A stretch of 64,000 bases of DNA from contig NW_023503374.1 in assembly GCF_014529535.1 (NCBI RefSeq), positions 2,108,001 to 2,172,000 on the forward strand. The letters are read 5' to 3'. The DNA comes from Bradysia coprophila. Taxonomy: Eukaryota > Arthropoda > Insecta > Diptera > Sciaridae. The notes beneath the pieces are model-generated. The model saw nothing but the letters and a program-made list of their open reading frames with translations, was not told where the DNA came from and made no database searches. Positions 23,981 to 36,487 of the stretch are shown here, piece after piece (within the stretch, counting starts at the first letter, position 1; the number at the start of each line of letters is the position of its first letter). The translations under genes were made by a program, and so were the position numbers.

Positions 23981-25339
23981 GTGAATCATTCAAATTTGTA
24001 TGTTTGTGAAAAGAATCAAATGGTTCTAGTTGTTTCATCGAAAAGATACGATTTAAAGAGTCAAGTGTTCAGCGAGTTGGAAGTTTTACGATTTGTGCCC
24101 ATTCTCTCAATGTTCATTTGTGAGAAAAACGTGGATGGAAACAAAAGGTCGCTGGTTAACAAAAGATCCACGTTGTCTCAAAAAGACGCTTCGAGAATAA
24201 TCATCGAATTGCAGTTTCATGTAGTGGCTCATGGATTGGCTTCGTGCTCTACTGTCTTTCAGTGTTCAATAATGACAGAGAAGCTGATTTTCGACTACAA
24301 ATTGCATTCCAGTATCATTATGCAATTAGTGTATGCCAGTACAGCTTGGTTGACGTCACCATTTCTTTGTTTCAATTGTGGTGATATGCAACGCACATAT
24401 GATCGGAGTTTCAAAGTTATTGTGTGCAATAATCGTCTACCAAAGACAATCAATGGAGTAGAGCAGTGGTCATTTTATGGTTTCAATTTTGGTCAACTGC
24501 GATCCGTACAGCGAAAACCGGAATTTACAATTTTGACTTTATGTGTTTCAATAGTCAAACATCATCGAGTATTCCACATTTCAATCGTTTGTTCGATTAA
24601 AGTTTCATTTCGAGCATTGGTTTCGGCGTCTCATAACGGATCAAGCAATCATTCCAGTTCGTCTTTAAGCGTGTCAAAGGCCGAACGAGTCGGAAGTTGC
24701 AAGGCTGACAGATCAGCTGGATTTATTCATCTTGCAGTAATTGTTCCAACTGCCGTTTCTTCGTATTATTGTGGTCAATTGCAGACAGTCAATGGAGTAT
24801 CAATGTGTGAACAATTAGCGGAATGTTTCTCGACTTGTTTATGGAACATGAGTAGTCTTCAACATCGTTCGCTGGAGAATGAAGCGCTCCATGGTATCCG
24901 AAAACGATTATCCAAGAGATTCATCAGTCGTCGGGCAAAACCTGCCATTATGTACAACAAAAATGCTGCGAATTTTGTGGACTGGATAACAGAGCTTTCT
25001 AAGGCACAGCAGAGCGCACTGAGAGAACAAATGGACGAAATAGTCGCTTTATTTACCAACGACGGCGTCGATTGGGAATTCAATCCTACAACAGCAAGTA
25101 ATTTCGGAGGAATTTGGGAAGCAGCAGTGCAATCAATGAAGTTTCACCTCAAACAAATTGTTGGGTCGTCACATCTCACGTTTAAGGAGCTGACAATTCT
25201 TTTTTGTCAAATCGAGTGCGCATTTATTTCGAGACCAATGTGCAGCCTGACCGATGAGGATTTGAATTTGAGTTTATTTTTGAGTAAATTTTTCCGTTTC
25301 ATTCATTTTATCTTCCGAGCCAATTTCATTTCATTTTGA
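23981..25339 (+). pseudogene. integrase-derived ORF, unit 2
   Basis: Predicted protein identical to the 22000-23358 frame, with the same loss of a catalytic Asp. It lies 1981 bp further on, the offset from the previous unit depending on the T tract. Confidence 0.7.
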
Positions 25340-25580
25340 ATTTTTTGTGTTAGTTTTATTTGAAGACGATTTATAATGTCTTGGCCGGGAGTATGTTCAG
25401 ACCAATCTGAACTTTTGTTTATCTTAATAGTTGGCACAGTCAATTAAGTTTCTAAATTATGTAATGTCAAGCATTGTACTGTGCAATTTAGTTCATATTA
25501 TAACGTTGATCTATAAACAACAGTCTTTTGATTCGACATAAAATAATTGAACCTGAGAAACCGATATTCCCTAAACATTT

Positions 25581-25705
<125 letters not shown>

Positions 25706-25883
25706 GATCAACGTTATAATATGAACTAAATTGCACAGTACAATGCTTGACATTACATAATTTAGAAACTTAATTGACTGTGCCAACTATTAAGATAAAC
25801 AAAAGTTCAGATTGGTCTGAACATACTCCCGGCCATGTTCCGACAAGTGCGAACAATCGCGTTCTAAGACAATAGACATTTTT

Positions 25884-27242
25884 GTGAATCATTCAAATTT
25901 GTATGTTTGTGAAAAGAATCAAATGGTTCTAGTTGTTTCATCGAAAAGATACGATTTAAAGAGTCAAGTGTTCAGCGAGTTGGAAGTTTTACGATTTGTG
26001 CCCATTCTCTCAATGTTCATTTGTGAGAAAAACGTGGATGGAAACAAAAGGTCGCTGGTTAACAAAAGATCCACGTTGTCTCAAAAAGACGCTTCGAGAA
26101 TAATCATCGAATTGCAGTTTCATGTAGTGGCTCATGGATTGGCTTCGTGCTCTACTGTCTTTCAGTGTTCAATAATGACAGAGAAGCTGATTTTCGACTA
26201 CAAATTGCATTCCAGTATCATTATGCAATTAGTGTATGCCAGTACAGCTTGGTTGACGTCACCATTTCTTTGTTTCAATTGTGGTGATATGCAACGCACA
26301 TATGATCGGAGTTTCAAAGTTATTGTGTGCAATAATCGTCTACCAAAGACAATCAATGGAGTAGAGCAGTGGTCATTTTATGGTTTCAATTTTGGTCAAC
26401 TGCGATCCGTACAGCGAAAACCGGAATTTACAATTTTGACTTTATGTGTTTCAATAGTCAAACATCATCGAGTATTCCACATTTCAATCGTTTGTTCGAT
26501 TAAAGTTTCATTTCGAGCATTGGTTTCGGCGTCTCATAACGGATCAAGCAATCATTCCAGTTCGTCTTTAAGCGTGTCAAAGGCCGAACGAGTCGGAAGT
26601 TGCAAGGCTGACAGATCAGCTGGATTTATTCATCTTGCAGTAATTGTTCCAACTGCCGTTTCTTCGTATTATTGTGGTCAATTGCAGACAGTCAATGGAG
26701 TATCAATGTGTGAACAATTAGCGGAATGTTTCTCGACTTGTTTATGGAACATGAGTAGTCTTCAACATCGTTCGCTGGAGAATGAAGCGCTCCATGGTAT
26801 CCGAAAACGATTATCCAAGAGATTCATCAGTCGTCGGGCAAAACCTGCCATTATGTACAACAAAAATGCTGCGAATTTTGTGGACTGGATAACAGAGCTT
26901 TCTAAGGCACAGCAGAGCGCACTGAGAGAACAAATGGACGAAATAGTCGCTTTATTTACCAACGACGGCGTCGATTGGGAATTCAATCCTACAACAGCAA
27001 GTAATTTCGGAGGAATTTGGGAAGCAGCAGTGCAATCAATGAAGTTTCACCTCAAACAAATTGTTGGGTCGTCACATCTCACGTTTAAGGAGCTGACAAT
27101 TCTTTTTTGTCAAATCGAGTGCGCATTTATTTCGAGACCAATGTGCAGCCTGACCGATGAGGATTTGAATTTGAGTTTATTTTTGAGTAAATTTTTCCGT
27201 TTCATTCATTTTATCTTCCGAGCCAATTTCATTTCATTTTGA
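25884..27242 (+). pseudogene. integrase-derived ORF, unit 3
   Basis: Third identical copy of the 452-codon frame, 1903 bp after the second. Confidence 0.7.
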
Positions 27243-27483
27243 ATTTTTTGTGTTAGTTTTATTTGAAGACGATTTATAATGTCTTGGCCGGGAGTATGTT
27301 CAGACCAATCTGAACTTTTGTTTATCTTAATAGTTGGCACAGTCAATTAAGTTTCTAAATTATGTAATGTCAAGCATTGTACTGTGCAATTTAGTTCATA
27401 TTATAACGTTGATCTATAAACAACAGTCTTTTGATTCGACATAAAATAATTGAACCTGAGAAACCGATATTCCCTAAACATTT

Positions 27484-27484
<1 letters not shown>

Positions 27485-27536
<52 letters not shown>
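27485..27536. repeat. poly-T tract, 52 bases
   Basis: Pure T between LTR end CTAAACATTTG and the inverted partial LTR. The three tracts shorten along the array (202, 121, 52). Confidence 0.95.
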
Positions 27537-27539
<3 letters not shown>

Positions 27540-27717
27540 GATCAACGTTATAATATGAACTAAATTGCACAGTACAATGCTTGACATTACATAATTTAGA
27601 AACTTAATTGACTGTGCCAACTATTAAGATAAACAAAAGTTCAGATTGGTCTGAACATACTCCCGGCCATGTTCCGACAAGTGCGAACAATCGCGTTCTA
27701 AGACAATAGACATTTTT

Positions 27718-29076
27718 GTGAATCATTCAAATTTGTATGTTTGTGAAAAGAATCAAATGGTTCTAGTTGTTTCATCGAAAAGATACGATTTAAAGAGTCA
27801 AGTGTTCAGCGAGTTGGAAGTTTTACGATTTGTGCCCATTCTCTCAATGTTCATTTGTGAGAAAAACGTGGATGGAAACAAAAGGTCGCTGGTTAACAAA
27901 AGATCCACGTTGTCTCAAAAAGACGCTTCGAGAATAATCATCGAATTGCAGTTTCATGTAGTGGCTCATGGATTGGCTTCGTGCTCTACTGTCTTTCAGT
28001 GTTCAATAATGACAGAGAAGCTGATTTTCGACTACAAATTGCATTCCAGTATCATTATGCAATTAGTGTATGCCAGTACAGCTTGGTTGACGTCACCATT
28101 TCTTTGTTTCAATTGTGGTGATATGCAACGCACATATGATCGGAGTTTCAAAGTTATTGTGTGCAATAATCGTCTACCAAAGACAATCAATGGAGTAGAG
28201 CAGTGGTCATTTTATGGTTTCAATTTTGGTCAACTGCGATCCGTACAGCGAAAACCGGAATTTACAATTTTGACTTTATGTGTTTCAATAGTCAAACATC
28301 ATCGAGTATTCCACATTTCAATCGTTTGTTCGATTAAAGTTTCATTTCGAGCATTGGTTTCGGCGTCTCATAACGGATCAAGCAATCATTCCAGTTCGTC
28401 TTTAAGCGTGTCAAAGGCCGAACGAGTCGGAAGTTGCAAGGCTGACAGATCAGCTGGATTTATTCATCTTGCAGTAATTGTTCCAACTGCCGTTTCTTCG
28501 TATTATTGTGGTCAATTGCAGACAGTCAATGGAGTATCAATGTGTGAACAATTAGCGGAATGTTTCTCGACTTGTTTATGGAACATGAGTAGTCTTCAAC
28601 ATCGTTCGCTGGAGAATGAAGCGCTCCATGGTATCCGAAAACGATTATCCAAGAGATTCATCAGTCGTCGGGCAAAACCTGCCATTATGTACAACAAAAA
28701 TGCTGCGAATTTTGTGGACTGGATAACAGAGCTTTCTAAGGCACAGCAGAGCGCACTGAGAGAACAAATGGACGAAATAGTCGCTTTATTTACCAACGAC
28801 GGCGTCGATTGGGAATTCAATCCTACAACAGCAAGTAATTTCGGAGGAATTTGGGAAGCAGCAGTGCAATCAATGAAGTTTCACCTCAAACAAATTGTTG
28901 GGTCGTCACATCTCACGTTTAAGGAGCTGACAATTCTTTTTTGTCAAATCGAGTGCGCATTTATTTCGAGACCAATGTGCAGCCTGACCGATGAGGATTT
29001 GAATTTGAGTTTATTTTTGAGTAAATTTTTCCGTTTCATTCATTTTATCTTCCGAGCCAATTTCATTTCATTTTGA
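27718..29076 (+). pseudogene. integrase-derived ORF, unit 4
   Basis: Fourth identical copy, 1834 bp after the third; it is followed directly by the 3' LTR of the whole element. Confidence 0.7.
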
Positions 29077-29130
29077 ATTTTTTGTGTTAGTTTTATTTGA
29101 AGACGATTTATAATGTCTTGGCCGGGAGTA

Positions 29131-29314
29131 TGTTCAGACCAATCTGAACTTTTGTTTATCTTAATAGTTGGCACAGTCAATTAAGTTTCTAAATTATGTA
29201 ATGTCAAGCATTGTACTGTGCAATTTAGTTCATATTATAACGTTGATCTATAAACAACAGTCTTTTGATTCGACATAAAATAATTGAACCTGAGAAACCG
29301 ATATTCCTTAAACA
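29131..29314 (+). repeat. right (3') LTR of the BEL/Pao element
   Basis: 184 bp, ending TTCCTTAAACA like the 5' LTR (the internal LTRs end TTCCCTAAACA), followed by the CGACA duplication and the remaining foldback end. Confidence 0.9.
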
Positions 29315-29573
29315 CGACACACCCTAATTTATAACTGTAAGCTCCATCGATTTAATTTGTAGAAAGTGTGATAAAAAGTACAGTAAAATGAAAATATATT
29401 TGTGAATAGCATCTAGAATCGATAAGTAAAACCATAAATTTAATAAAATTTTGAAAATTGTAAATTTTATCTGAGCCAATCAATGAAATAAAACAAAAGC
29501 AAAATTCGATGTTTCGTTGTTTTTTCCACAGAGAGACAAACACTCAGAAGTGACGCAATCGCAAGTGTGCTAC

Positions 29574-29774
29574 CACGACAGAGTAAATTTAACCAGGCCG
29601 CAGCGCCGATTTGACTAGGGAGCTGAATAATCTATATCCCTAATTTTTTTGCGAATAAAATTTTTCACTTTATGTCAGTGTTCATTTGAGTTCATTTTCA
29701 TACAGTGTATTAGGTCCCTTATTTGACGTTTCGAAAATGAACCCCTCCTGCCAGGTTTATTTTACTCTGCCGAG
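29574..29774. mobile_element. 200-bp MITE, CACGGCAGAG family, copy 1
   Basis: Ends are inverted repeats (CACGACAGAGTAAA... and ...TTTACTCTGCCGAG). It is flanked by GTGCTAC and GTGCTGC, a likely 7-bp duplication with one change. The interior matches 30213-30416 over its length (ATGTCAGTGTTCATTTGAG, GATTAGGTCCCT-like blocks). Confidence 0.75.
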
Positions 29775-30212
29775 GTGCTGCAAAAAAATTCCAAAACTTT
29801 TCTTATGGATATATTCTCGGCCATTATACCCGAGAAATGGCATAGTGGCGCTGTCGATCAAAGGAAACTCCAAAAATAATATGGGAATATAATGGTAATG
29901 GTAACTCTATCTCCACTGCTGCACGAAGGCGTCCCCAATTCTTTTCCATTCCAAACGATTAGTGGCCACTTGTTGCCAATTTGCGCCTGCAATTCTCTTT
30001 ATACCATTATTCCATCTCTCTGGTGGTCTACCTCTAGGTCGTGTTTTAGGTGGTCTACAATTCATGATCTTTTTGGTCCAACGTTCGTCCGTCCTTCTTG
30101 ATATATGTCCCGCCCAGTTCCACTTTAAAGATGCTATACTTTCCGTGACATCAACGACTTTTGTTTGTTGTCGAATCCATTGATTTGTCATTCTGTCTCT
30201 GAGCGTACCTAG

Positions 30213-30416
30213 CACGGCAGAGTAAAAGTAACCCAGGCAGGAGCGCTTGTTTGACTAGGGACCTGAATAATCTAGTAGGCCTATGTTTTTTGCGAATTAA
30301 ATTTTTTAACTTATGTCAGTGTTCATTTGAGTTCATTTTCATACAAAGGATTAGGTCCCTCATTTTACGTTTCCATAATGAACCGCTCCTGCCAGGTTTA
30401 CTTTTACTCTGCCGTG
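30213..30416. mobile_element. MITE, CACGGCAGAG family, copy 2 (inside the LINE)
   Basis: Better preserved ends than copy 1: CACGGCAGAGTAAAAGTAAC and the inverse GTTTACTTTTACTCTGCCGTG, pairing for about 33 bp. ACCTAG lies on both sides as a short target duplication. No coding capacity. Confidence 0.8.
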
Positions 30417-30691
30417 GACCTAGGTACACATAACTGTCGACTCGTTCAATGACAGTATGACCAATTTTAATGTCTCTGTCGTCGTCAATGTTTGTCATGA
30501 TTTTCGTATTCGACAAATTCATCTTGATGCCGACTTTGTTTGACTGCTCATTCAGCTGTTGTAACATAATTTGCGCCTGATCTAGATCAGCTGGTACTCA
30601 GGTACTCTCCATTTATGTTGATACCCATTTCACTCCAGTCTAATTTCTTAAAAATACTCTCCAGAATCGATGTGAATAACTTAGGTGATAT

Positions 30692-30781
30692 GGGGCCATT
30701 CACAAATTATGCACGCTCTTAAGGGGGGAGGGGGGGTCTGAAATTTCGAATTTGGTGCGTGCGTACTTTGTGAATGGCCCC
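30692..30781. mobile_element. 90-bp MITE with GGGGCCATTCACAAA ends (inside the LINE)
   Basis: GGGGCCATTCACAAA and TTTGTGAATGGCCCC are perfect inverted ends, flanked by TAT on both sides (30689-30691, 30782-30784). The interior contains a G-rich run. The end sequence resembles a MITE type I know from many arthropods. Confidence 0.8.
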
Positions 30782-31260
30782 TATGGTGTCAGCCTGTCGT
30801 GCACCTCTGCCAATTCTGAATTTTTCCGTGCTTTTATGGAGTTTTATACACGACGTAGCGTTTTTATAGACGTATCGAATTGTGTTTGAGTATCTTGAGT
30901 CTACTCTGCACTCGTCTAATGAGTCCAATATCGACCATGTTTCCATTGAATCAAAAGCTTTTTCAAAGTCTATGAATAGCAAGACCTCAGCAATCTTGTA
31001 TTCATTGCATTTCTCAATTAGCGTTCTCATCACATGTAAGTGGTCGTTTGTGCTGAATCCTGATCTAAATGCAGCTTGTTCAACAGGTTGGTAGAAGTCG
31101 AGCTTCTTGGTGTCCCTCTTCGTAACTATTTTCATGAACAACTTGTAGAGTGTTGATAAGATACTTATGGGTCGATAGTTTTCCAACTTTGTTATGTCTC
31201 CTTTTTTATGCAGCAATGTTATCACTGCATTTTCCCTCTCTATGCTGTTTGGAGATAGAG

Positions 31261-34200
31261 CTACACATATTTCTTTTTATATGTTCGAGTAGATGATATT
31301 GTGCCCATCATTTGTGTATATGTAATTAGGGATGTCCCAAGTCATCCAAGGCGTCGGTCGAGTGTCAAAAAATTAACTTTGAATATGATGTTGTAGGTAG
31401 AGGTAGCTGTGGCGATCATTTTTGTCTTTATTTGAATGTATGAATTTGTGCTACCTCCAGGGCCGGACTGGCTACCGAAAGGCGCATCGGGCGTTTCGAA
31501 CAAAGGCGCTGTGTTGTGATAGTTCGATAAATGAGCTAAATTATATGAGTTAGACCTATATACAGTGACACTATCGTATAAGTGAAACACTTGACTGTTA
31601 AATAAGTAATGAATTAAGAACGCGAGCGAAGCAAGCGAGAAAAATCATTCATTTTCCGCTTCAGTTGAAACATTCTTATTTGCCGTGATAAAGCATATTT
31701 TCTGGAACTGTTCATACATGTGGGTGAAAGGTGAAAGATCAGGGATGAATATAAAATAAAAAATTAATCACAGCTCTTTTGCAACGTAACTGTTAATTGT
31801 TCTACCGAACAAGGGATTTTCTCATACATTTTCTTGATTAGTTATTACGACCACGACCGCTCTGTAGGATCCATACCAAGCCAAACTTTATATTGTTTTG
31901 AAGTAAGAATCAGAGGCTATGACATTATGCTATAAGCAAGACTATAAGTTTTTTTTAAAGATCGCTGGTAATATCCTACAGACCATCACGCAAATGTTCA
32001 ATTTTTGAGAATAAAAAATTCTAGAAGGCAAATTGCAATCAAAAATAAGTTATTCCCTTGACTGTAAGTCATGGGTTTTACCGTGACCGTGACATATCAA
32101 GAGCTTGTGCCTGTGCACATAACCAGTAGAGTTTGAACGTTGAACCACTGACAGTGGGAGTTATCCACTTGGATCCCCCTTTTTACTCTCCATTTCATAG
32201 TAAGCGTGCATTGTATATTAAACAAATCACGTTTACCGTGAACAGCGCTGGATCGCTACTCGAGGTATGTTGAAACTTAATCTAACAACAATCACCGTCG
32301 CTCGACAAAGTGATCGGACTAGCTACAAATTTTGTTGTAATTATCAATTTCATCGTCCAATTACCTGGGTACTCGTCACAATTATTTACCTGTACGTTCA
32401 GTTCTCTGACTATTTACCTGTAGGCGCTGCGATATATATACCGATCCTGCATTACACCTTTACTACCTGTACATTCAGACTCGTCGGTATTTCATCATAG
32501 GACAATTTTCATGCGTTGGTGGTAATCATTCTTTTGACTTTCGTATTCTTCAAAAAAGCTTCCTCCAATAAACCATTAGTGCGTGAAAGTAGAGAGATAA
32601 CATTAAAGTCAGACATACACATCTCTAGCGGAAGATAACACAGCCAAATCTTAATATAAAATCATTCACATCGTCGCTAGTCAAAGAAAACAATTAAACT
32701 TGACATCAGAAACCGACGCTGAAAACGAAATGACAAACTGGCTTTCGGCAATGACTGGTCCCAAGTTTCTGGCAGCTACAACAATCAAATCGGATTGCGG
32801 GAGCAAGTCTGCCGGCGAAGTAGCAGCAAGGCAGGCGCTACTCACCCGGCTACAAAAGTGGCTCTGGTCAGCAACAGACTGACAGCGAGGTAATCTCAGA
32901 CTACGAGCAAAACGTTAACACAAAAGCTAAGTATCATCTAGTGACACAACCCTGCGTTAACATCGGTGATTCCGTCAAGCTTGGCGCTGTGTCCTACAAG
33001 CGAAACAACGTCAAAAACCCCACAAATTCAATCAAATCCATCTAAAAGGGGACTTTAATTCACCGGGAAGAGTAATAACTCCTATCACAAGGAAAGCCGG
33101 AAAGCACATACCGCTCACTGTCGGCATGGCATCGACATGCAAGCGACAACGACCAGCGAAAGCCAAGGCACTCAAAGCTTTGAAGTGTCAATTTTTTCAA
33201 AAATGGTCACTTAAAACTTCAAACTTGACAGGAAGCCCAAACGCTTTGAAGCACGCGGAAAATGCGATCTCAAAACTTCGTCTGCCGCTCATCTAAGCAA
33301 TATCTTCCCAACGACTGCACTCAAATTCGGAGGACCGACCAGCGAGAACCTTCACAGCTTCCTAAAAACGAACACTTTGCGACGCAAAGTTTGCGTCAAG
33401 AAAACAGTCTGCATGAGGCAAAGAAAAAACTCCACCTAAGTGGAAGCAGAAAAACTGTCGCATCCGGCATCACTTTCGGCTTCACATTCCGCGGACTGTG
33501 CCGTTCAGGTACATCACGTCTCTACCATGCACATCAAAGGGACAGCACTCATCCTGGTATCGCGGACTTTCAAACTCCTTATAAAGCGCCTTTACCTCCT
33601 TCATATCCGAGAAATTCATCCATCGGATTGATGAAACGATGAAACCAGGCCCAATTCCATTCAGAAAACCAAAGGTGCACACTAGCATCTGCTTCTCGTA
33701 CTTTCCGAGCCGTCAGCCTTTGTCCCTCGATCCTGAACACCTTTGCAAGAAACTCTCAGATCTCGCCAGCTAGCAGCACATCAAGAGATGCAAGACACAC
33801 ATACCTCTTCACGGACGAGCAGTTTTCAACTGCAAGAAGAGATCCGTCTCACCTATTTACAAAACGTCCAAGGTATCAGACCGTTGCGTTCTACATCCTA
33901 ATCTTAACCACACACTAGCCCAAGGGAGTCGAAAACAAGAAGAACAAACTAAATTAACCCTCTTACGTAACCTACGCAGTCATCCGCACGGTAAGGGCAG
34001 ATCCGCATCGTCAGACCACATTTACCTTCACAAAACCACTCACCTGCCGCTCAAAGGTTAAAACAGATTCATCATCTCACGTACCAAATACACTCATTCC
34101 CCCAAGACTAAAGCAAATTCACCCTTTTACGTAACCTTCACACTATGCTGCCACTTTACAGCCCCATCGCGCGTCTAACATTCTAAAACAAATTTGTACT

Positions 34201-34679
34201 CACATTTACAGCGTACACCAATTTCAGGCCAGACTATACTTACAAATGTTGGTCAGGAGTTTCTCACATTTTCAAGGGCTCAATTAAAGTGTGGGAAGTG
34301 GCATTAATTAATTCATTTGGTTTCTCCTTGTATTTCTTCCTTCACGAGCAGATCGGGGGGTTCAATTGCAATTCTGTTTTCGCTAACTTCATACGGTCCA
34401 TTCAGTAGAAATTTTCATTCATTCGCACCACCACGTCCTCCGCTGGTGTCTCATTCACCTTCAATCAATTATTTCGCATTGTAAGTCATGGGTTTTACGA
34501 AAACAAATACACCGTACATATTCACTATGATTAAAAATGTATGGAAATGTGATGAAAAAACGTTAAATGTAAAATTTTGTGCCCTTTGTTAACACGATAA
34601 CTTGAGTAAATCTCAACTGATTTTCAAAAACTTTTTTTTTTATTCGACGAAGTATTGAAATCCTCAGGTCAAGTTCGAA
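31261..34679. other. degenerate repeat DNA, no intact gene
   Basis: A CAGGGCCGGACTGG block at 31459 resembles the end of a hAT-type element. A 20-bp direct repeat TGTAAGTCATGGGTTTTACC/G lies at 32063 and 34480, possible remnants of LTR ends. The stretch between is C-richer with short broken frames (33262-33642 and others) that match nothing I recognise. Confidence 0.35.
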
Positions 34680-35380
34680 AATGGGTGGTATCGGTTCAAC
34701 CATCTGGTCGTAGTTCTCGAAAGAAGCCTTTTCTGCTCTTTGTTAACACGATAACTGGAGTAATTCTCAACCGATTTAAAAAAAATGTTTGGTGGAGAAT
34801 TAATTCCTGAGGTTAGGTTCTAAGATAGATTATGTTGGTCTAACGAACAAGCTGATGTTGCTAACAGAATTTTTGTATCTATTTCAATAGTATTTTTCTT
34901 GTTATGTGACTTTGCCTTGTAAACAAAACCGAATAAATAGAACAAAAATTAACGAGTGTGAACAGAGCGAAGCGAGGGCCGCAAATCACACGAGTTCAAG
35001 TAACAGTTTGACAAATAGGTACATTTTGTTGAACACATTCATTACATTGAAATGTCAACTTGAAGAAAAAAAAGTTTTTATCAATCTGTAATGAGTCTGT
35101 TCAATAAAAAGCAACTGCGTGTCACCGCCTTAGTGATCAACTTAGAAGTGTCTTAACCTGTTCTTTCAGAACCTTGCGAGAATGGGTGGTGTCGGTTCAA
35201 CCATCTGGGAGTAGTTCTAAAAAGAAGCCGGTTCTACTCTTTGTTAAAACGATCTGGAGTCTTGTTATTTGATTTTGCCTTGTAAACAAAACCGAATAAA
35301 CAGAACCAAAATTAAAGAGTGTGAAGTTTGCGGCCGGAGCGAAGCGAGGGTCGCAATTCACACGAAGTTAAATTTTATTG
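34680..35380. repeat. imperfect direct repeat pair
   Basis: Blocks ATGGGTGGT.TCGGTTCAACC, AACCGAATAAA.AGAAC and GAGCGAAGCGAGGG occur in the same order around 34680-34985 and 35180-35365, so a segment of about 500 bp has been duplicated and has diverged. Confidence 0.6.
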
Positions 35381-35938
35381 ATACGTCATTTTTTACCAGG
35401 GCATTTTATATACAAAGTTTCGAAGATTTTCAGTGAAACTAAACAGAATTAAATCATCAATGAGAGATTTATTAGACCGTTCTAGTAGTTCTTCTTCTAA
35501 ATGCGTTTTTGTGGCCATCAACATTCAAAATTACATTTAATTGAAATAAATCAATAAATCATTGCCAATAAAAATCCTATTGAGAAGCTCAGACAAACAG
35601 TTAAGGGATCTGATCCACTCAACAGGTGGGACCTAGTTGTAAAATGTGTGACTTTTAGGACCTACAAATGACCATAAACACACTCCGTCCGGATTTACTT
35701 TTCGGAAGTTATAATAACAAGAATAGTACCGGCTAACGCCTAGTGAGTCTTTTTTATTTTTGAATCTCACCATCGTTTTTGAATCTCCTGTTTATTGCCA
35801 GCTTGGTATTCATTCAAGTACCACTTTGGTATTCAACTACCAAATTTTCGATTTATAAATAAGCAAGCGAGCCGATTAATATCATCAGTCGGTGTGCAGC
35901 TTTCAAACATTAAACATCTCTACAACCTCCGTATGAGT

Positions 35939-36032
35939 TTGGTAGTCAACTACCACTTTGGTAGTCAACTACCACTTTGGTAGTCAATTACTACTTTGGT
36001 TAGCAACTACCACTTTGATGGTCAACTACCAA
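35939..36032. repeat. short tandem array of TGGTAGTCAACTACCA
   Basis: Four to five units of about 20 bp; each contains TGGTAGT and ACTACCA, which are inverted repeats of each other around CA. Looser copies extend from 35800 to 36270. Confidence 0.75.
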
Positions 36033-36046
36033 ATACTCGATTTACA

Positions 36047-36487
36047 AATAGACCAGCAGGCAGAATAATTTCATCAGTCGGTGTGCATCTTTCGAGGAAG
36101 AAACATCTTTGCTACTAAATATTTTGGGGGTCCAACTACCAACAACTACCAAACTTTCAAATTGCAATGTCTGCTATGAGCGATCGGTTACCAGATAACA
36201 AATAATAATTGATTTGCCTGGTGTTGGTTTGCTCATAGTAGCATTGCAATTTACCAACATGGTAGTCAACTACCAAATATTTGAGTTATAAAAAGGCAAG
36301 CAGGCAGAATAATTTCGTCATTCGGTGCGTAGCTCTCAAATGGTAAACATCTTTGCTGCTAAATATTTTGGGGGTCCAACTACCAAACTTTCAAATTGCT
36401 ATGTCTGCTATGAGCGATTGGTTACCAGATAACAAATAATAATTGATTTGCCTGGTGTTGGTTTGTTCATAGTAGCATTGCAATTTT
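36047..36487. repeat. direct duplication of about 200 bp
   Basis: The segment from AGCAGGCAGAATAATTTC through ATTTTGGGGGTCCAACTACC to GTAGCATTGCAATT occurs twice (about 36053-36252 and 36296-36486) with few differences. A GACGGACGGACAG block follows. Confidence 0.8.

Larger units (their letters stand above)
29892..31260 (-). pseudogene. dead 5'-truncated RTE-type LINE
   Basis: Read on the minus strand it gives reverse-transcriptase blocks (LLHKKGD, NYRPIS, AAFRSGFST, FIDFEKAFDS), then a damaged GxRQxDT block, SPKLFT and LDWSEMGININGEY, then the conserved tail (WNWAGHISRR, RGRPPERW, AFVQQW). It ends in ATTACCATTACCATT, the short tandem tail usual for RTE elements. The catalytic FADD region is missing: the frame runs from the GININGEY block into stops near 30586-30600. 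Two MITEs (30213-30416 and 30692-30781) are inserted. The element cannot be active. Confidence 0.85.

Noticed and set aside
33262-33642. 126-codon frame in a C-richer block
   Set aside because: No known motif and surrounded by broken frames; probably decayed mobile DNA.
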